A stretch of 64,000 bases of DNA from Eucalyptus grandis (GCF_016545825.1 NC_052616.1:10850001-10914000); one strand, 5' to 3'. Positions 12,294 through 23,997 are shown, numbered from the stretch's first letter. The notes: generated by a model not told the origin, from the letters alone. Numbers and translations are program-made.

Positions 12294-13056
12294 TCTCATT
12301 GGTTATTAAATAACCATTTCAGGCCCGTGGATGGCAGCACCTCTACCTCCTCCCATGTGTCCTGGTTTGCCGAAGGAAATCACCGAAGAGAAGTTCCACG
12401 TGCCGATGCTTGGGCACGCTGAAGGATCAGAGTACGTAATGGTGAAGTATATTATCTGGGTTAATGTGGGCAAAACCCAAAAGGTACCCCACCAATACCG
12501 GGCATGGTATTGCTATTTTAGCAATGGGCAAAGAGAGGGCCCAATACCGGAATTTGAGGTGCCTGTGTATGCTTTGGAAGTAGTGTATGGGGAGGGCATT
12601 GCAGAACCTAGAGGTGGAGAGGTGATTGACCCAGTGGCTCTCGTCCTTGAAGGTCCAGGATCATCTGAGTACTCTACAGTAGGTCCTAGCGAGAAGGTTG
12701 AATTAGGAAAGATCACCCAGCAAGGGGAAAATCCAGATGAAGACTCAGCGGAGGACTGAAACTCCACCCCTGTTTGGCAAACTCCTAGTTGGGATCTAAT
12801 GTGTGATAGACTTGACCTTTTATGAATAGTATTGTAAAATATACTATAGGTTGTGCTATGTATAAAAGTGTGGTTGTGGATCTCAATATGAAAAATATGG
12901 CCATGCTTTTCTATTCCATTATTTTATTGTCTGGGGATTGATAATTGCTTCCGCGTGTGCTTATAAAAAGAAAGGGTCGGCGATATGTCCTGGGAAATCG
13001 CAATTTAATCGACCAAGGGGAAGGATGGGCACGTGTCCGAGGATCGAGGCGTGACA
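12294..13056 (+). repeat. Right part of the older LTR-B
   Basis: It continues 1-413 across the Ty3 insertion. The joined text around the target reads as the 'ctcgctgaga ... tctca ... tttcagg' block seen in the other LTRs. It closes with the family end, ggatcgaggcgtgaca, at 13056. Unlike its relatives it has an extra stretch between the tttcagg site (about 12324) and the terminal block, which holds the ORF at 12331-12759. Confidence 0.7.
12331..12759 (+). CDS. Unrecognised uninterrupted 142-codon ORF inside an LTR
   Basis: An open frame of 142 codons starts ATGGCAGCACC and ends in TGA. It encodes a Pro-rich N-terminus, a central Tyr/Trp-rich stretch (YRAWYCYF) and an acidic C-terminus ending EDSAED. 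A splice-acceptor-like ttaaataaccatttcag precedes it at about 12307-12323. It lies where sister LTRs have only about 100 noncoding bases. I do not recognise the product. It could be an LTR-borne accessory ORF, a captured host exon, or a chance frame. Lack of stops in a decayed neighbourhood is mildly in favour of coding. Confidence 0.3.
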   Translation: MAAPLPPPMCPGLPKEITEEKFHVPMLGHAEGSEYVMVKYIIWVNVGKTQKVPHQYRAWYCYFSNGQREGPIPEFEVPVYALEVVYGEGIAEPRGGEVIDPVALVLEGPGSSEYSTVGPSEKVELGKITQQGENPDEDSAED

Positions 13057-13371
13057 CATAGAGTGGAGGATCTAGAGCCGAGTTGAGGGGATCCAAGGTA
13101 TAGGTCAGATAGGACAGCTTCTTTTGAAAGTCGGTCTTTTGAAGTCTTTTGGTTGTAGACTTTTGTACATGATTCAGTGTGTATATAAAAGCATGTTTTG
13201 TTTGTGAATCTGTTGTCCTACTTTTCTATCCCGAGATGGTTACTGTCAGGGGATTTGTTATTTACTTCCGCATGTACAATAAAATGAATGGGTCGGTGAC
13301 GCGTCCTAGGACGTCACAAATTTTATCGACCACCGAGGGATGGGCGCGCTCTCGAGGATCGGGGCGTGACA
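13057..13371 (+). repeat. 3' end of a further LTR (LTR-C) of the same family
   Basis: Directly after the end of LTR-B the sequence resumes mid-LTR (catagagtggagg, as in the 28760 region). It runs through the TATA-like block and the 'tcctaggacgtc' box to a second family end, ggggcgtgaca at 13371. The simplest reading is that LTR-B inserted into LTR-C. Confidence 0.65.
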
Positions 13372-14062
13372 TCGAGGACCTATGTCTCATTTGCTGATGT
13401 CATGATGACGTCAACCTTGCGCACGCGTTGCACATCGCTACCCAACAACATGTGGCCATGTGTGGGGGCGCATGTAGCCTCCCCCGGTGGTGCGCCACCC
13501 ATAGTTTTGCTTGTCTCAACGAGTTCTTTCTATTTATATAATCAAAATGAATTTTTGTTGCACAAAAATTCATGAAAAAAGGGGCAAAAGACCATTCATT
13601 CGAGTTCTAGGCTATGGCTGTTTTGATACCACATAATAGTCGCAAAAGTGCAATCCCATGATGTTCATAACTGGAAACAAGAACACATATAATCGAGTAG
13701 AGAGAGTTGCGCACCTATTTTGGATCATCATTCTTGATGCGGATTAACAATGATCTAAACTCAAGAACTTCTCATCTATTGCCCCCTTTTATCACTAGTT
13801 TAATGAGATTGCCCCTCATTTTTAACATTTTGGTAAACACTCCTTATGCGAGGATAATTGTGTGTCAAGGTTAGATGGAAAACTTGAGCACTCTTTATAG
13901 AGTTTTTAGCCAGGTACTCTCATTATGGGTTGGGCTCAACTCGGCCCTTACTAGTCATCCTCATACTATATCAATTAAGAAACTTTTTATCTCTCTTTAT
14001 TAGATATGGTAGATTATAATATCAATTAATTTTGCCCACCCAAAAAAAAACTCTTACAAAAA
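13372..14062. other. Intergenic, no gene seen
   Basis: AT-rich DNA with no credible coding frame. One feature is worth noting. At about 13612-13642 the reverse strand reads TGGTATCAAAACAGCC, which resembles a tRNA-iMet primer site, so a degraded minus-strand retroelement edge may lie here. I could not find its LTRs. Confidence 0.5.
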
Positions 14063-15768
14063 CTTAATTTAATCGATTGCATACTCTTTCAAGTTTATGA
14101 TAAGAAGCGACAACGACGCTTGCATGACATCGTCAATGCATGCTGTTGCTGGTCGTTAATGCATGTTGAAAAGCACAAACCATGCATCCTCGTTGTTTGT
14201 ACTTTTTGATCAAAAGTTCACGCTTGCCCAGCTTTCTACCGATCTCTCTTTGTCTCTGTCGCTAACTAATAACTCCTTCATTTACTTACGAAAATCGGTG
14301 TATCGACATCTAGCACGATCGCACATAAATGGAATGGGAGTTCTTTCTATCCGCCGATTCCTGCTCTCGACGTCTCGAGCATTCTCAACTGTTGATTTAT
14401 AAAAGAGACCGAGGAAGAGCTCCATAACTCCAACTTCACCATACATAGACTAAGAAAGACAAACTAGCCAAGTTTCTAACTGATAGGAATGCATAGGATG
14501 GAGATCCTCTACATTTAGGGGTAAAGTTAAAGCTATTTTCTTTCCCTTCTCTTCTTTTCCAATCTGCCCTTCTCTTCGTCGCCGCCTCCATTGTGTTGCG
14601 CCCTGCACACTGTGCACACAGATGCTGTCATTGTCAACCTCTGTCTCCGTTGCACAACTTTTCATGCCTCGTCACGTCAACGTCACGGCCAATGCCACCA
14701 CCGGGGTTGCGACATGCAACTTTTGAGGGATTTCCGATGTGTTTGCAACCTTTTCGGATCAAGCTAGCTACCTTCATCGCAAAGACAGACAGGTATATGG
14801 GCGACACGACTAAGGGATGATGGAATAAGCAAGCCCGTGACACCCACGTTTAGGTTACTGTTACTTGAGCATGAATGATTGAACTCAAGATCAAGTGCTC
14901 TAAAGCTTGCCTTGGCTGCCAAGTACTTGAAAGCCTCACTCATCAATTTGAAAATGGAAAATAAAGACCAAAGGGTACCCTCGTGCTTAGGATATGATTG
15001 GGTTCTGGGAACATCATCAATAGACCATATCTGAATATCCTCCAATGTTTGGCCTCCTATTGCTAAATCTGTTAATTAAGAAGCAAGACTTCAGCATGAT
15101 CCCAGGTAAAAGGATTCAATTTATGAGAATAAATTCTTTTTCTAAAAGTTTGGCACATCCCGCTAGTGTTACATCACCATATATGCCCTAGAAGATGCGG
15201 AAAGAAGAGTTATATCAAACACCCGGATCGACCAACTTGAAAGGGATTCAAAGGCCACGAAGCTGTCCCGTTACAAGTTTCGCTAATACGAAACAGTATG
15301 TCTCTTAGATAATTTGAAGGAGAGAGAACGTTTAAGCCCAGGTTTCGTCGCTCCCCACCTTTCATTCGACTTCGATTAATTTGGAAATATTAACAACTGA
15401 CCAGTATCATATAATTAAAAATAGTCTCTAGTTCAAGTTGATGGAGTAGTCATTCATGAAAGAAAGTCATCGACGCTGTCTTGACATCCAAATCGATCAC
15501 ATGCTTGAGCAGGAATGCTGATGTTAAACTTCATTTTTAAATGCAAAGATATCAACGTCAAAAAGGGAATAATAAATCCAGTTTGCCTTGATCGCTATCT
15601 TGAATTTTTTTGAGCTGAGGAGTTTTGCTCTTTTTACGTTATAAAGTTGCCACAATCATGAATCGGAATTTCAGAATCATCATCTTCTTCTCATCATGAA
15701 ACAGCTTGAGATCTCGCAAAGTAGGATCTGTGCTTTCAGATCTTGGGCCCTCGGCGATAATCTGATTC
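14063..15768. repeat. Duplicated block 1, anonymous 5' segment plus rhodanese-1 promoter
   Basis: 14063-14820 matches 33297-34020, and 14780-15470 matches 48150-48890, so this is one segment shared by both blocks. It contains CT-rich and GCC-rich stretches and short reverse-strand frames (for example 14764-15045) whose text is partly shared with 48096-48622. These suggest an old coding remnant that I cannot name. A TATA-like GTTATAAAG lies at about 15640, upstream of rhodanese copy 1. No intact gene is seen. Confidence 0.7.
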
Positions 15769-16693
15769 GTGGAAACCATCAAAAGGCAAGATTTTCACAT
15801 GAACACGTTCTCATCAGAATTGATGTTGATCGCGTAGCTTTCATCCTAAGTCCCGACTCTTGCTGTTTTTCGTTTTTGGGTTATTTCAGGTACAAAGATG
15901 TTGCCACCGTCCACGTATACACCGCCAAAGGCCTCCTAAACATTGGCCACCGGTACTTAGATGCGAGGTCAGAAGTTAACAGATGGTATTTTCCTTCATG
16001 TTTCCACATACTTTTCGAAGTGAGTTGGGATGAGAAATCTGAAATCTCAGCACAAATCGAGGGTTTGAGAGTAATGTTTTCATTGACGCACCAGATGGAA
16101 GAGTTAAAAATCCTTTCTCACTCAAGTAGCTGCAGTCTGCAACAAAGAAGATCACCTGGTCGTGGTCTATAGCTCTCCACCCCCGATCCATTGAACTCGT
16201 CGTTTGGTAATGTAAAACCAGAACTCAACAAAAGAAAAACAAACTTCGGCTGAATTCATCAGTTTATATATTGCTGTATGTGTAGGGTTGCAACGGCAGG
16301 GGCAGATCACTCCGTGCCTGCATCGACCTTCTCGATGTGGTAAGTTCGACTTTCCGAATGAATCTCGTTTGCTTCATCACGACATTAGGGGCGCGACAGC
16401 GAGGAAAAGCAACATCAAATTGTAAAGCTTTCGCTAGTTGGGACCTTTTCAGTCTGATTCTAATGTGACATTATTCAGCGGGGCAGCAATCTTATTAATC
16501 AAACTAGATTAGTAAATATTAGCAAAAGTAAGGTCTTTATGTTTATTTGTGTGTGAGTGTCGAATTTTGGTGGATTCGGGGGTATAAGAATGTGAACAAC
16601 ATGGAAGGAGGATACTCTGCTTGGGTTAACAAAGGACTTGCAGGGGACAAACCAGCAGAGTAGCTCAAGACTGCCTGCAAATTCCAGCCGTAA
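15769..16693 (+). pseudogene. Rhodanese (STR16/18-type sulfurtransferase) copy 1, broken
   Basis: It is homologous exon by exon to the intact copy at 56438-57420. The start codon reads GTG (15769) and the first donor is GC. Exon 2 (15890-15967; DVATVHVYTAKGLLN) is open. The 5' half of exon 3, with its acceptor, is deleted between about 16090 and 16091. Exon 4 (about 16288-16340) keeps the catalytic Cys, but the loop reads CNGRGRS instead of CNSGGRS. Exon 5 (about 16582-16693) has lost its AG acceptor (CGG) and has a premature TAG in the PAEEL stretch. It sits convergent with the NIP gene at 17446-18673. It is a dead copy. Confidence 0.88.
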
Positions 16694-17445
16694 AAGAAGG
16701 AGGGGTTGGCAATTCGTGCTCGCGTGTCATAGCTGTATTTGTAGTCCGTGTCAATTCCCGAGTTGATCTAAAACATGTTGATTTCGATTCCACTTGCTGA
16801 ACAATCGAATTATGGTGAAGACATGTCAAATTACATCAACATATAAAGTTAGGCATGTTATGTTGTACGGTGTTATCATTTTCTTTTTGTAATTCGTGTT
16901 TTGTCCTGTATTGCACAAAATGGGTCATGTCCAACAGAAGCGCATGTATCTTGCTCGCCAAGAAAAAAAGAAAAAGAAAAGAAGAATATATGCCCCCTAA
17001 ATGTCTTGACTTGATATGAATAATCTTATAGGAAAAAACTCCCCCTTTTATTACTGTTCTTCATATTTCGCTATTTTAGTGATTGTTTATATCATGCATT
17101 ATACACTCCGCAATACATAATATTAATTAGGTTGCTTGTTACTCTTCCTCCCTTCGATTTTTTATCCTTTTGAAGTGGGATGAAAGATCATCCGACTTTA
17201 ACATAACCAGTGATCATTCCGAGGGCTGACGCCACATGCAATAGTATGAAAATGAGAAATAAGTTGAGAAGAGGAGGACGGTAGCTGCTAAATTACACCC
17301 ATTTTTAAATTCCATTCAGAGCAGAAATATGGACGTTAGCCGCCTTTTAATGTTTTTTCAAAGATGAAAGTCGTATTAAGCCTGGGCGCCTCGCGGCGAT
17401 CCTCGAACGAACCTGGCCAGAGCCGTCGGGCCCTGCTGGCAGCCG
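16694..17445. other. Intergenic between rhodanese-1 and NIP-1
   Basis: The 3' ends of two convergent genes share this 750-base AT-rich spacer. It is matched by 52467-53230 in block 2, so it belongs to the duplication. No coding frame is supported. Confidence 0.6.
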
Positions 17446-18673
17446 CTAGAGGTGAGTATTGAGCGGGCCTGGTCCCGGCTTGAGAGTTGGGTCTCTCCTC
17501 CGACATAGCGGCTCAGCCTCATGGCCTCTAAGCTTCAAGGCCGTGTAAGTCACGGCACCAGCTATGGCTCCAAGAGGAGGAGCCACCATGTACGCCCACA
17601 ATCCTTTGTAATTCCCTGCAGCCACGGCCGGGCCGAGAGTCCTTATGGGGTTCATGGAAGCCCCGGTCGACATCCTATCATCACGGTGTTACGTATTCGG
17701 ATTTCTCTCTATGTTTTTACGAAAGGTAAGAAAAAGTAAATGCAATTCTTACCCTGCTACAAGATTGTCAAGCAGCACCGTTGCTCCAACTGCAATACCT
17801 GCTAAATCTCCTACCTGTCGTCATGCAAAATGCAACCAGGATATGGTTGGAGAGCTTTTGATGATTAATGAAATGAAACGAGCATGGATAGAGGAAGGGC
17901 GAATATGCAACACGGGTGATGCCATACCGCGCGAGTGTCGGTTGCCACTGCGACGCTCACGAACATGAGGAGGAAAGTGGCGAGAAATTCGAGAGCAAAC
18001 GCCCGTCCAACGTTCACCGAAGGCACCGTGACACCGCTGTTCACCAGAGGATAGAAAACCCACTTGAGGACGTAGGAAGCGCACATTGAGCCCAAGACCT
18101 GCACGGCAACGTAGCCAGGCACTTGGTTCCATGGAAAGTGCCGAGTCACCGCGAAGGCGATGGTTACGGATGGGTTCAGGTGGGCTCCCGATATGTGACC
18201 GACTGAGAAAATTATGACCGTCACAGCAAGTCCGGCGCATGCCGCATTCCCAATCAACGTCTCTACTCCTACGTACTTTTGGTTCACAATGGGGCCAGCC
18301 ACCGCGCAAAGTACCAGGAAGAAGGTTCCGACAAACTCCGCTCCGATCTGCATTATTCGTGTAAATCGAATTAATAATTTCTATCCTGCCTTTCTTCTTC
18401 TGTTTCACTTTTCATGGAATGTGAGGATAGTTTAGTTTCCATACTAAACCTAGACAAAGCCTCCCCCTAACTTATTTAGCCGCCTAATCTTACTCGTGTT
18501 AGAGTTTTATCGGGGTTTACCTTCCGCAAAGGATCATACATATTCGGCTTGAGATGCCAAACACCCTCGGTCGCATCGTCAATCAGCACGCCCCTGGGTC
18601 GTATCACGGACATGTCCTCCGCCAACGTCAAGTCCGTTCCTACAGCAAGCTCGTGGGCCCCCGATCTTGACAT
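17446..18673 (-). CDS. NIP subgroup II aquaporin (boric acid/metalloid channel), copy 1
   Basis: Four exons on the minus strand: 18521-18673, 17928-18347, 17753-17814 and 17446-17674. All introns are GT/AG, giving 287 residues, close to the family's usual 280-305. Exon 2 holds the first four membrane helices, the block [10 protein letters not shown] and the first pore motif, NPS (residues 109-111). Exon 4 holds the second pore motif, NPI (220-222), then Arg, with Ala at the preceding selectivity position (TGASMNP). The NPS-type first motif, the FVGTFFLV helix and the ATDTRAV block match NIP5;1/NIP6;1 proteins, which move boric acid across the plasma membrane. NPI at the second site is unusual; NPV is the common form there. 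The ATG is chosen because it follows a conserved promoter and gives an N-terminus shared with copy 2. The C-tail ([12 protein letters not shown]...) is basic. It appears intact; expression is unknown. Confidence 0.85.
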
Positions 18674-19090
18674 TCTCCTCAGTTCGACGACTCACCGGAG
18701 ATTAGCCGAAACCAGAGAGAAGGTCAAACGTCGATTCCTAGGACGCGCGAGAGATCCGCGAGAAGAAGAGATCGATGGGCGGTGCTTATAACGGCGAGTG
18801 TTCAGATGGAAAGCATTGTCTATAGAAAGTCAACGGCATTACACATCTCCATCATCTTCCTCTTCTCCGCTAACTAAGCCAATCATTTGTCAAAATGCAG
18901 CAGCTTTTACGTTTAATTCTTTGATATTGAAAGAAAAATAGCCATCGTTTCCTCCGCAGTCAACACTAATCCTGAGTTTTAGGTGTTGCAGCTCTATATT
19001 TCAGCTTGTGGAGCCTGTTCTACTGTCCCTTGTCACCAAAAAAAGAAAAAGAAAAAAACTGTTCTTTTCCAGGTTAGAGGATTTCTAAAG
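18674..19090 (-). promoter_or_regulatory. NIP-1 upstream region with TATA-like box
   Basis: The reverse strand has GTTATAAG at 18785-18791, about 113 bases upstream of the ATG. The same box occurs at 55150-55156 upstream of NIP-2, and a related TTTATAAATA lies at about 31648-31658 in the remnant. Conservation at the same position in three copies supports a core promoter. The following 250 bases carry CATCAT/CTTCTC-rich leader-like sequence. Confidence 0.5.
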
Positions 19091-19094
19091 GGAA

Positions 19095-19407
19095 AATGAC
19101 AAATAGTTTTTGGATTTAGGCTCAATATACAATGTGGTTATTGAACTTTTTTATTTTCCATGTAATCCCTGAATTTTTTGTATATGTTTAATTTAATCAC
19201 TAAATTATATGAAAATTTTCAATAACAGGATTACGCAAATATTTTCATACAGTTTATGGACTACATTGAATATGTACCAAAAGTCTAGAAACCACATTGA
19301 ACATTAGACTAAAGTTCAAAGACCACATTGAACAAATTAAAAGTTCAAGAATTAATTACACATTAGACAAAAGTTTAGGGACCATTTATATCATTACTGC
19401 ATTTCTA
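19095..19407. mobile_element. MITE-like inverted-repeat element between NIP-1 and rhodanese-2
   Basis: The left end (gacaaatagtttttgg, then 'caatgtggttattgaact') and the reverse complement of the right end (taaatggtccctaaac, then 'caatgtggtctttgaact') are similar. This gives long imperfect terminal inverted repeats around phrases such as 'aaccacattgaac'. A divergent counterpart lies at about 55475-55800 at the same place in block 2, so the insertion predates the duplication. I could not fix a target-site duplication, so no superfamily is assigned. Confidence 0.5.
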
Positions 19408-19881
19408 AAAGAGTCCAAAAGAAATTATCCATAAAATAGGTCGTCAACTACTATTTGAATTAGTTACCGAATTTTATTTGATTTTTCAAATGACCGACTA
19501 CTTATCTTGAACAAAAAGAAAACTTCTCTAGCATGGACATCATGATTCATGCCCCTTCTCGCTTAATTCTTCAAAGGAGGGAAAATCGACCAATTACCAT
19601 ATAATTAAAAGTACAGTCTCTGGTTCAGTACTAAGCGACATCCGAATTGATCGCTTACACGAGCTGTAATGCCGATGCCGACGTCGTTAACAAATCCAGT
19701 TTGCTTCGATCGCCAGTTTTATTTATTTCTTAGCTGAAGAATTTGCTCTTTTCACGCTATATAGTTGCTAAGTCCACGGATAAGAATTTCAGGAATCATT
19801 TTCTTGTCCTCGAAACAGCTTGAGATCTCACAGAGCAGGATCTGGGCTTTTGTATCTTGATCTCTCGGCGATCATCCATCC
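19408..19881 (+). promoter_or_regulatory. Rhodanese-2 upstream region
   Basis: It aligns with 55830-56437, the promoter of the intact rhodanese. It includes a TATA box, CTATATAG, at 19757-19764 (CCATATAG at the equivalent site of copy 4). No coding frame is seen. Confidence 0.5.
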
Positions 19882-20255
19882 ATAGAAACCATCAAATAGT
19901 AAGATTTTCGCATGAACACGCGGAGTTTTCATTCCGAGCCTTTACTCTCTCTTCCTTTTCCTTTTGGTAGGTCTGAAGACGTCGCCACCGTCGATGTATA
20001 CACCACCAAAGGCCTCCTAACCATCGGCGACCGGTACTTAGATGTGAGGTCGGAAGTTTGACAGTTGTCATTTTCTCCCTCCTTGTTTCGGCGTGTTTTT
20101 CGAATCGAGTCGAGGGAAAGGGATCCGAAATCTCGATGCAACTGGAGCGTTTGATGGGCAATGTTTTTCTCATCGACACAAGACGGAGGAGGAGTTCAAG
20201 AAGAGCCACGTTGAGAATGCAGTGAACGTGCCTTACATGTTCTCCACACCAGAGG
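19882..20255 (+). pseudogene. Rhodanese copy 2, 5' part, split by an insertion
   Basis: The start codon reads ATA (19882). Exon 2 (19971-20048; SEDVATVDVYTTKGLLT) is open with both splice sites. Exon 3 begins near 20183 with one base of the acceptor changed (acacaag for acacagg). It reads TEEEFKKSHVENAVNV and stops matching at about 20255, in the middle of the exon. The rest of exon 3 reappears at 31445. Exons 4 and 5 are absent. Confidence 0.88.
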
Positions 20256-20998
20256 AAGAAAAGGGAGAAGGTGATGCAAGCCTAGGGGAGGCTTTATCAA
20301 ACAATAGGATCGGGAGAGTGACTCGCACACAGAAACAGGACAAACAGGAATTTCAGCACTGCGCGAGCTTAGGAGAACAGTCGTATCTTTGTCGATACAG
20401 ATCGGATCGACCTGATTCCAAAGCCAAATGAACAAAGACTTCTGGATCTACAATTTCTTTGTTTTGGGTTTTCTGAAATAAGCACTGTAGGATAGTCGAA
20501 ATTGGGTTGGAAATAACGAACAGAATAGGAAAAGATAGAAACTCCGTTGGTTGCTCTTCTAGGCCTCCAAGGAAGTTGAGAGGGCACCGATTCTTCTAGA
20601 TCGATGACTGCAACTCTTCAAGGATGCAGATTTCGAAAGCTCCGACTCTTCAAGGACGGAGTGAAAACTCTTCTAGATTTTCAAAGGGATGAACTCTTCA
20701 AGGTTCACGATACTTGCTTCAAGCAAAGTTTTTTCATTCATCAAAAGCTGTTCGTCTTCTACAAGAAATTGGGCTTATATCATCAAAGAAATAAAGACGG
20801 AGCATTGAAACTAGGAGAAATAAAGACAGGACATTAAAATTAGCAGAAATAGTAAAAGCATAACGTCTTCGTGGCAAGGTGTCTTTCCAACTTCCGGGAT
20901 GGACTCAAGATGTCGTTATGGCTTCTCGGTTTCGTCGAGCTTTAATGCGGGCCGATCTTCTTGGTCGAGAGAGCCGGTCTTCAATGTGGGCTGCATCA
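20256..20998. other. Unassigned inserted sequence between the broken rhodanese exon and the MULE
   Basis: It is not present in the other rhodanese copies and lies outside the recognisable MULE inverted repeat. It contains several imperfect repeats of 'ctcttcaagga' (about 20610-20705). ORFs here (for example 20093-20431) are chimeric and not recognised. It may be part of the MULE, a second insertion, or rearrangement filler. Confidence 0.4.
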
Positions 20999-23989
20999 GA
21001 AGGATAACAGAAGTGCCTTAATTTGTGTATGACGTTCATTTTAGTGTCACAACTTTTCGCTCACTCATTTAAATGCCAAATCGGAAAATAAAAAATGATC
21101 ACTTAAGTGCTAATGGCGAAATATTCCAGCCAAAATAGTTACGTGGCTTTTACAATTTTAAAAAAATAATAATAAAATGGTTGAGTTGGAATTTTTTTAC
21201 AAATTCCAGTCCACGTGGACTGGCAAAACGGCATTGCTTAGTCCAACGTGGCTGGGTTGGACTAAACGGCATCGCACCACGTCGTTACCCAAAAACAACG
21301 CCACATGATGCTGCCCAAAATGAACAAAAACTAGGGCTCCGATCTGTTGCCTCATCATCGACGATTCTCTATGAACATTGCTCACCCTCGCTTGCTCGCC
21401 ATCTGTCGCTCACTTGCTCGCCATCATTGCTCGCCGCCTCATCACTTTCAATCAATCCGGTTAGTCATAAGTGATACTCTTTGAGTTAATCAATCGGAGG
21501 GAAAAAAATTAGGGGTTTAGGAGGGAAAAAAATTAGCGCTCGGGTGAGGAGGAAAAATTAGGGTCATTAGTGTGCGCTGCCTCGTCATTTTACACTAAAG
21601 CCGACAATATGAGGACCTCGATTTATTTTATCAACCCCCAATTGCTCTATTGTTGCTTTCTATCTAGGAAAAGACAAGCATTGAGTTGTTTGGTTGTTTG
21701 TTTTCTTTTTAATTAGATGTCATTGTGGGGACCTCCATGTTAAGTTGTCGTTTGTCCTTTTTGTGTTGTGGTCTCAAAAGCTACTTTTTTTCTTGGGTGC
21801 AGGGCTGGCATGGGGGATAATATTATTGTAGGCATCATTGTCAGATACGGTGGGGAATTTGTCGTTAGCGCTGATGAATGGGAATATATTGGTGGAAACA
21901 AAGGGACTATTTATGTCGATGTAGGTAAGCCATCATATACTAATATCATGAGGGAAATAGTGTAACAGTTACATTGCAAAATAGAAAAGTTACGCTGTTA
22001 TATTCTTGGGAAAGAATTGAAGGAGGGTTTAAGAATCTTCAATGATGATAATGGTACAAAGGAAATTGTTCACTATTATCTTCATGGCAAGGAAGCTACG
22101 ATATATGTTGAGTATTATGGTGATAATGAAGACAATGAAGACGAAGATGATGAAGATGATGAAACCACTCAAGTAGGAGAAGTAAAAGGTAGTGTTGAAC
22201 CGACTACTCAGATTGGGTGTGGATCTATTTTAGATGAAGGACAGTAGGAGAGACAGTATAAGGAGGTGAGGGAGGTAGGGCATATAAAGCACAATCAAGA
22301 AGAGTCTCTGGTGAAAACTTAGGTGACAAAGAATTCACTCGATTAGAGTGGAAAGTTACTCTATCTAGTGAATCAGATGATGAAACTTTGCAAGATGTGA
22401 ATTACCCCAGTGATGATGATAATGATGATGAGGAACTTGCATAGTCAAGGTAAAAGCAGAGGGACTTTCAGAGAAATGAAATTGTAGCATTCGGAGAATA
22501 GCAAGAACCTCGACCCATAAATGGAGATGAAGGAGCTCTAGTTAATGGTAAATAAATCGATTATGAAGAAAGTATCGGTGACAACGAGACTCACAGTTCA
22601 GAGAATGAAGATGTCAAAGGAGCTGTGCGTAGGAGGAAAAGTAAGTATCCATGTTATGATCCTACTATTGCATGTCCTATTTTGTCTATTGGTAAGAAAT
22701 TCGATGATGCTAAGCAGTTCAAAAAAGCTTTTGTAAAATATTTAATTATTGAGTAGAGGAGTTAGAAATACTAATAAATTTATGAGAACAAAAGTTCACA
22801 ACGAAATTGTTCATGGAAGATATATGGTGCACTGAATAAGAAGAGCAGATCATTTCAGCTTAGGTCTTTCCAAGAGGAAAATATTTGTTCCATTGTGTTT
22901 GACAACAAAAGGGTAATAAGTGTATGGTTGTCAAAACACTTTTTCAACACTATCAAGGCGACGCCTGAGATTAAAAGTCCTCATTCAAGCAATTAGTGAA
23001 CGAGCAGGTAGGAATAAATATGTCCAGAAACCAGTGCAAAAGAGCCAAATAGAAGGTGATGAGTACACTAATTGGTAGGTACAAGGAAGAATGTACTGAG
23101 ATTTGGATTATGCTGGTGAGTATAGGCTTCAAAACCCATATAGTAGAATATATGTCGAAGTTGTCGAAAGGCCATTACCTAACCATGGGACTAAATTTGA
23201 TAGGATTTATGTTTATTGTGATGCATGCAAGAGAGAATTTATGGCTAATTGTAGAAGAGTCATAGACTTTGATGTTTAAAGGATTATGTAAACGAGAGTT
23301 GTTGGCTGCCATTGGAAAAAATGCCAATAACCAAATGTTTCCAATAGCTTGGGCTGTTGTGAGGGTAAAGAACAAAGGCACTTGGTTCTGGTTCCTGGAA
23401 AGTATAAAGGCAGAAGCAATTTTGGCCTATAAGAAAAAGCACTAACATGACTTATTTTAGAATACATAAACAGGGGTTACTTAAGTTGACTAGGGAAGGA
23501 TTTGAAGCACTATTCCAAACTAAGCCTAAACATTGGTGTAGGGCATTTTTTAGTGAAGAATTCGAGTACGACATCATTGATAATAACATCAATGAAACAT
23601 TCAATGGGAGAATCTTAGAGTTTAGGTGTAAACCAATCATCAACATGCTCGAAGAAATAAGAATAATAGTCATGACTAAGCTTCAAAGGTAGCGGATTGA
23701 GGCTACAAAGTGAACTAAGGAGTGTGATACCAGGATTGCAAAGAGATTAGAAGAGAATATAGCTGTTAGTAAGTTTTGTCATCTCATCTAGAATGGAGAT
23801 AATGGATATGAGATAATGCACAATACTGATAAGTATATTGTCCAACTAGAGGGAAGAAGGTGTTCATGTCGTGACAGGCAACTAATTGGAATTCTATATA
23901 TACATGACATTTGTGTCATCCAGTTGAAGCATCATATTCTAGAGGACTACCTGCACGATTGCTACAAGAGAAGCACATATGTTGTTTCT

Positions 23990-23997
23990 ACTACTAC
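23990..23997. repeat. 8-base target-site duplication ACTACTAC, left copy
   Basis: It is repeated exactly at 24661-24668. Eight bases is the hAT signature. Confidence 0.85.

Noticed and set aside
14164..15060. Possible host gene in the anonymous duplicated segment
   Set aside because: Short frames on both strands are only partly shared with block 2, and no domain or splice structure could be built.
15696..16172. 158-codon ORF starting MKQLEISQ
   Set aside because: It reads through the rhodanese-1 promoter, introns and exon 2. Only 26 of its codons are true exon.
17821..18408. 195-codon reverse-strand ORF
   Set aside because: It is an alternative frame of NIP exon 2. The +1 frame carries the aquaporin motifs.
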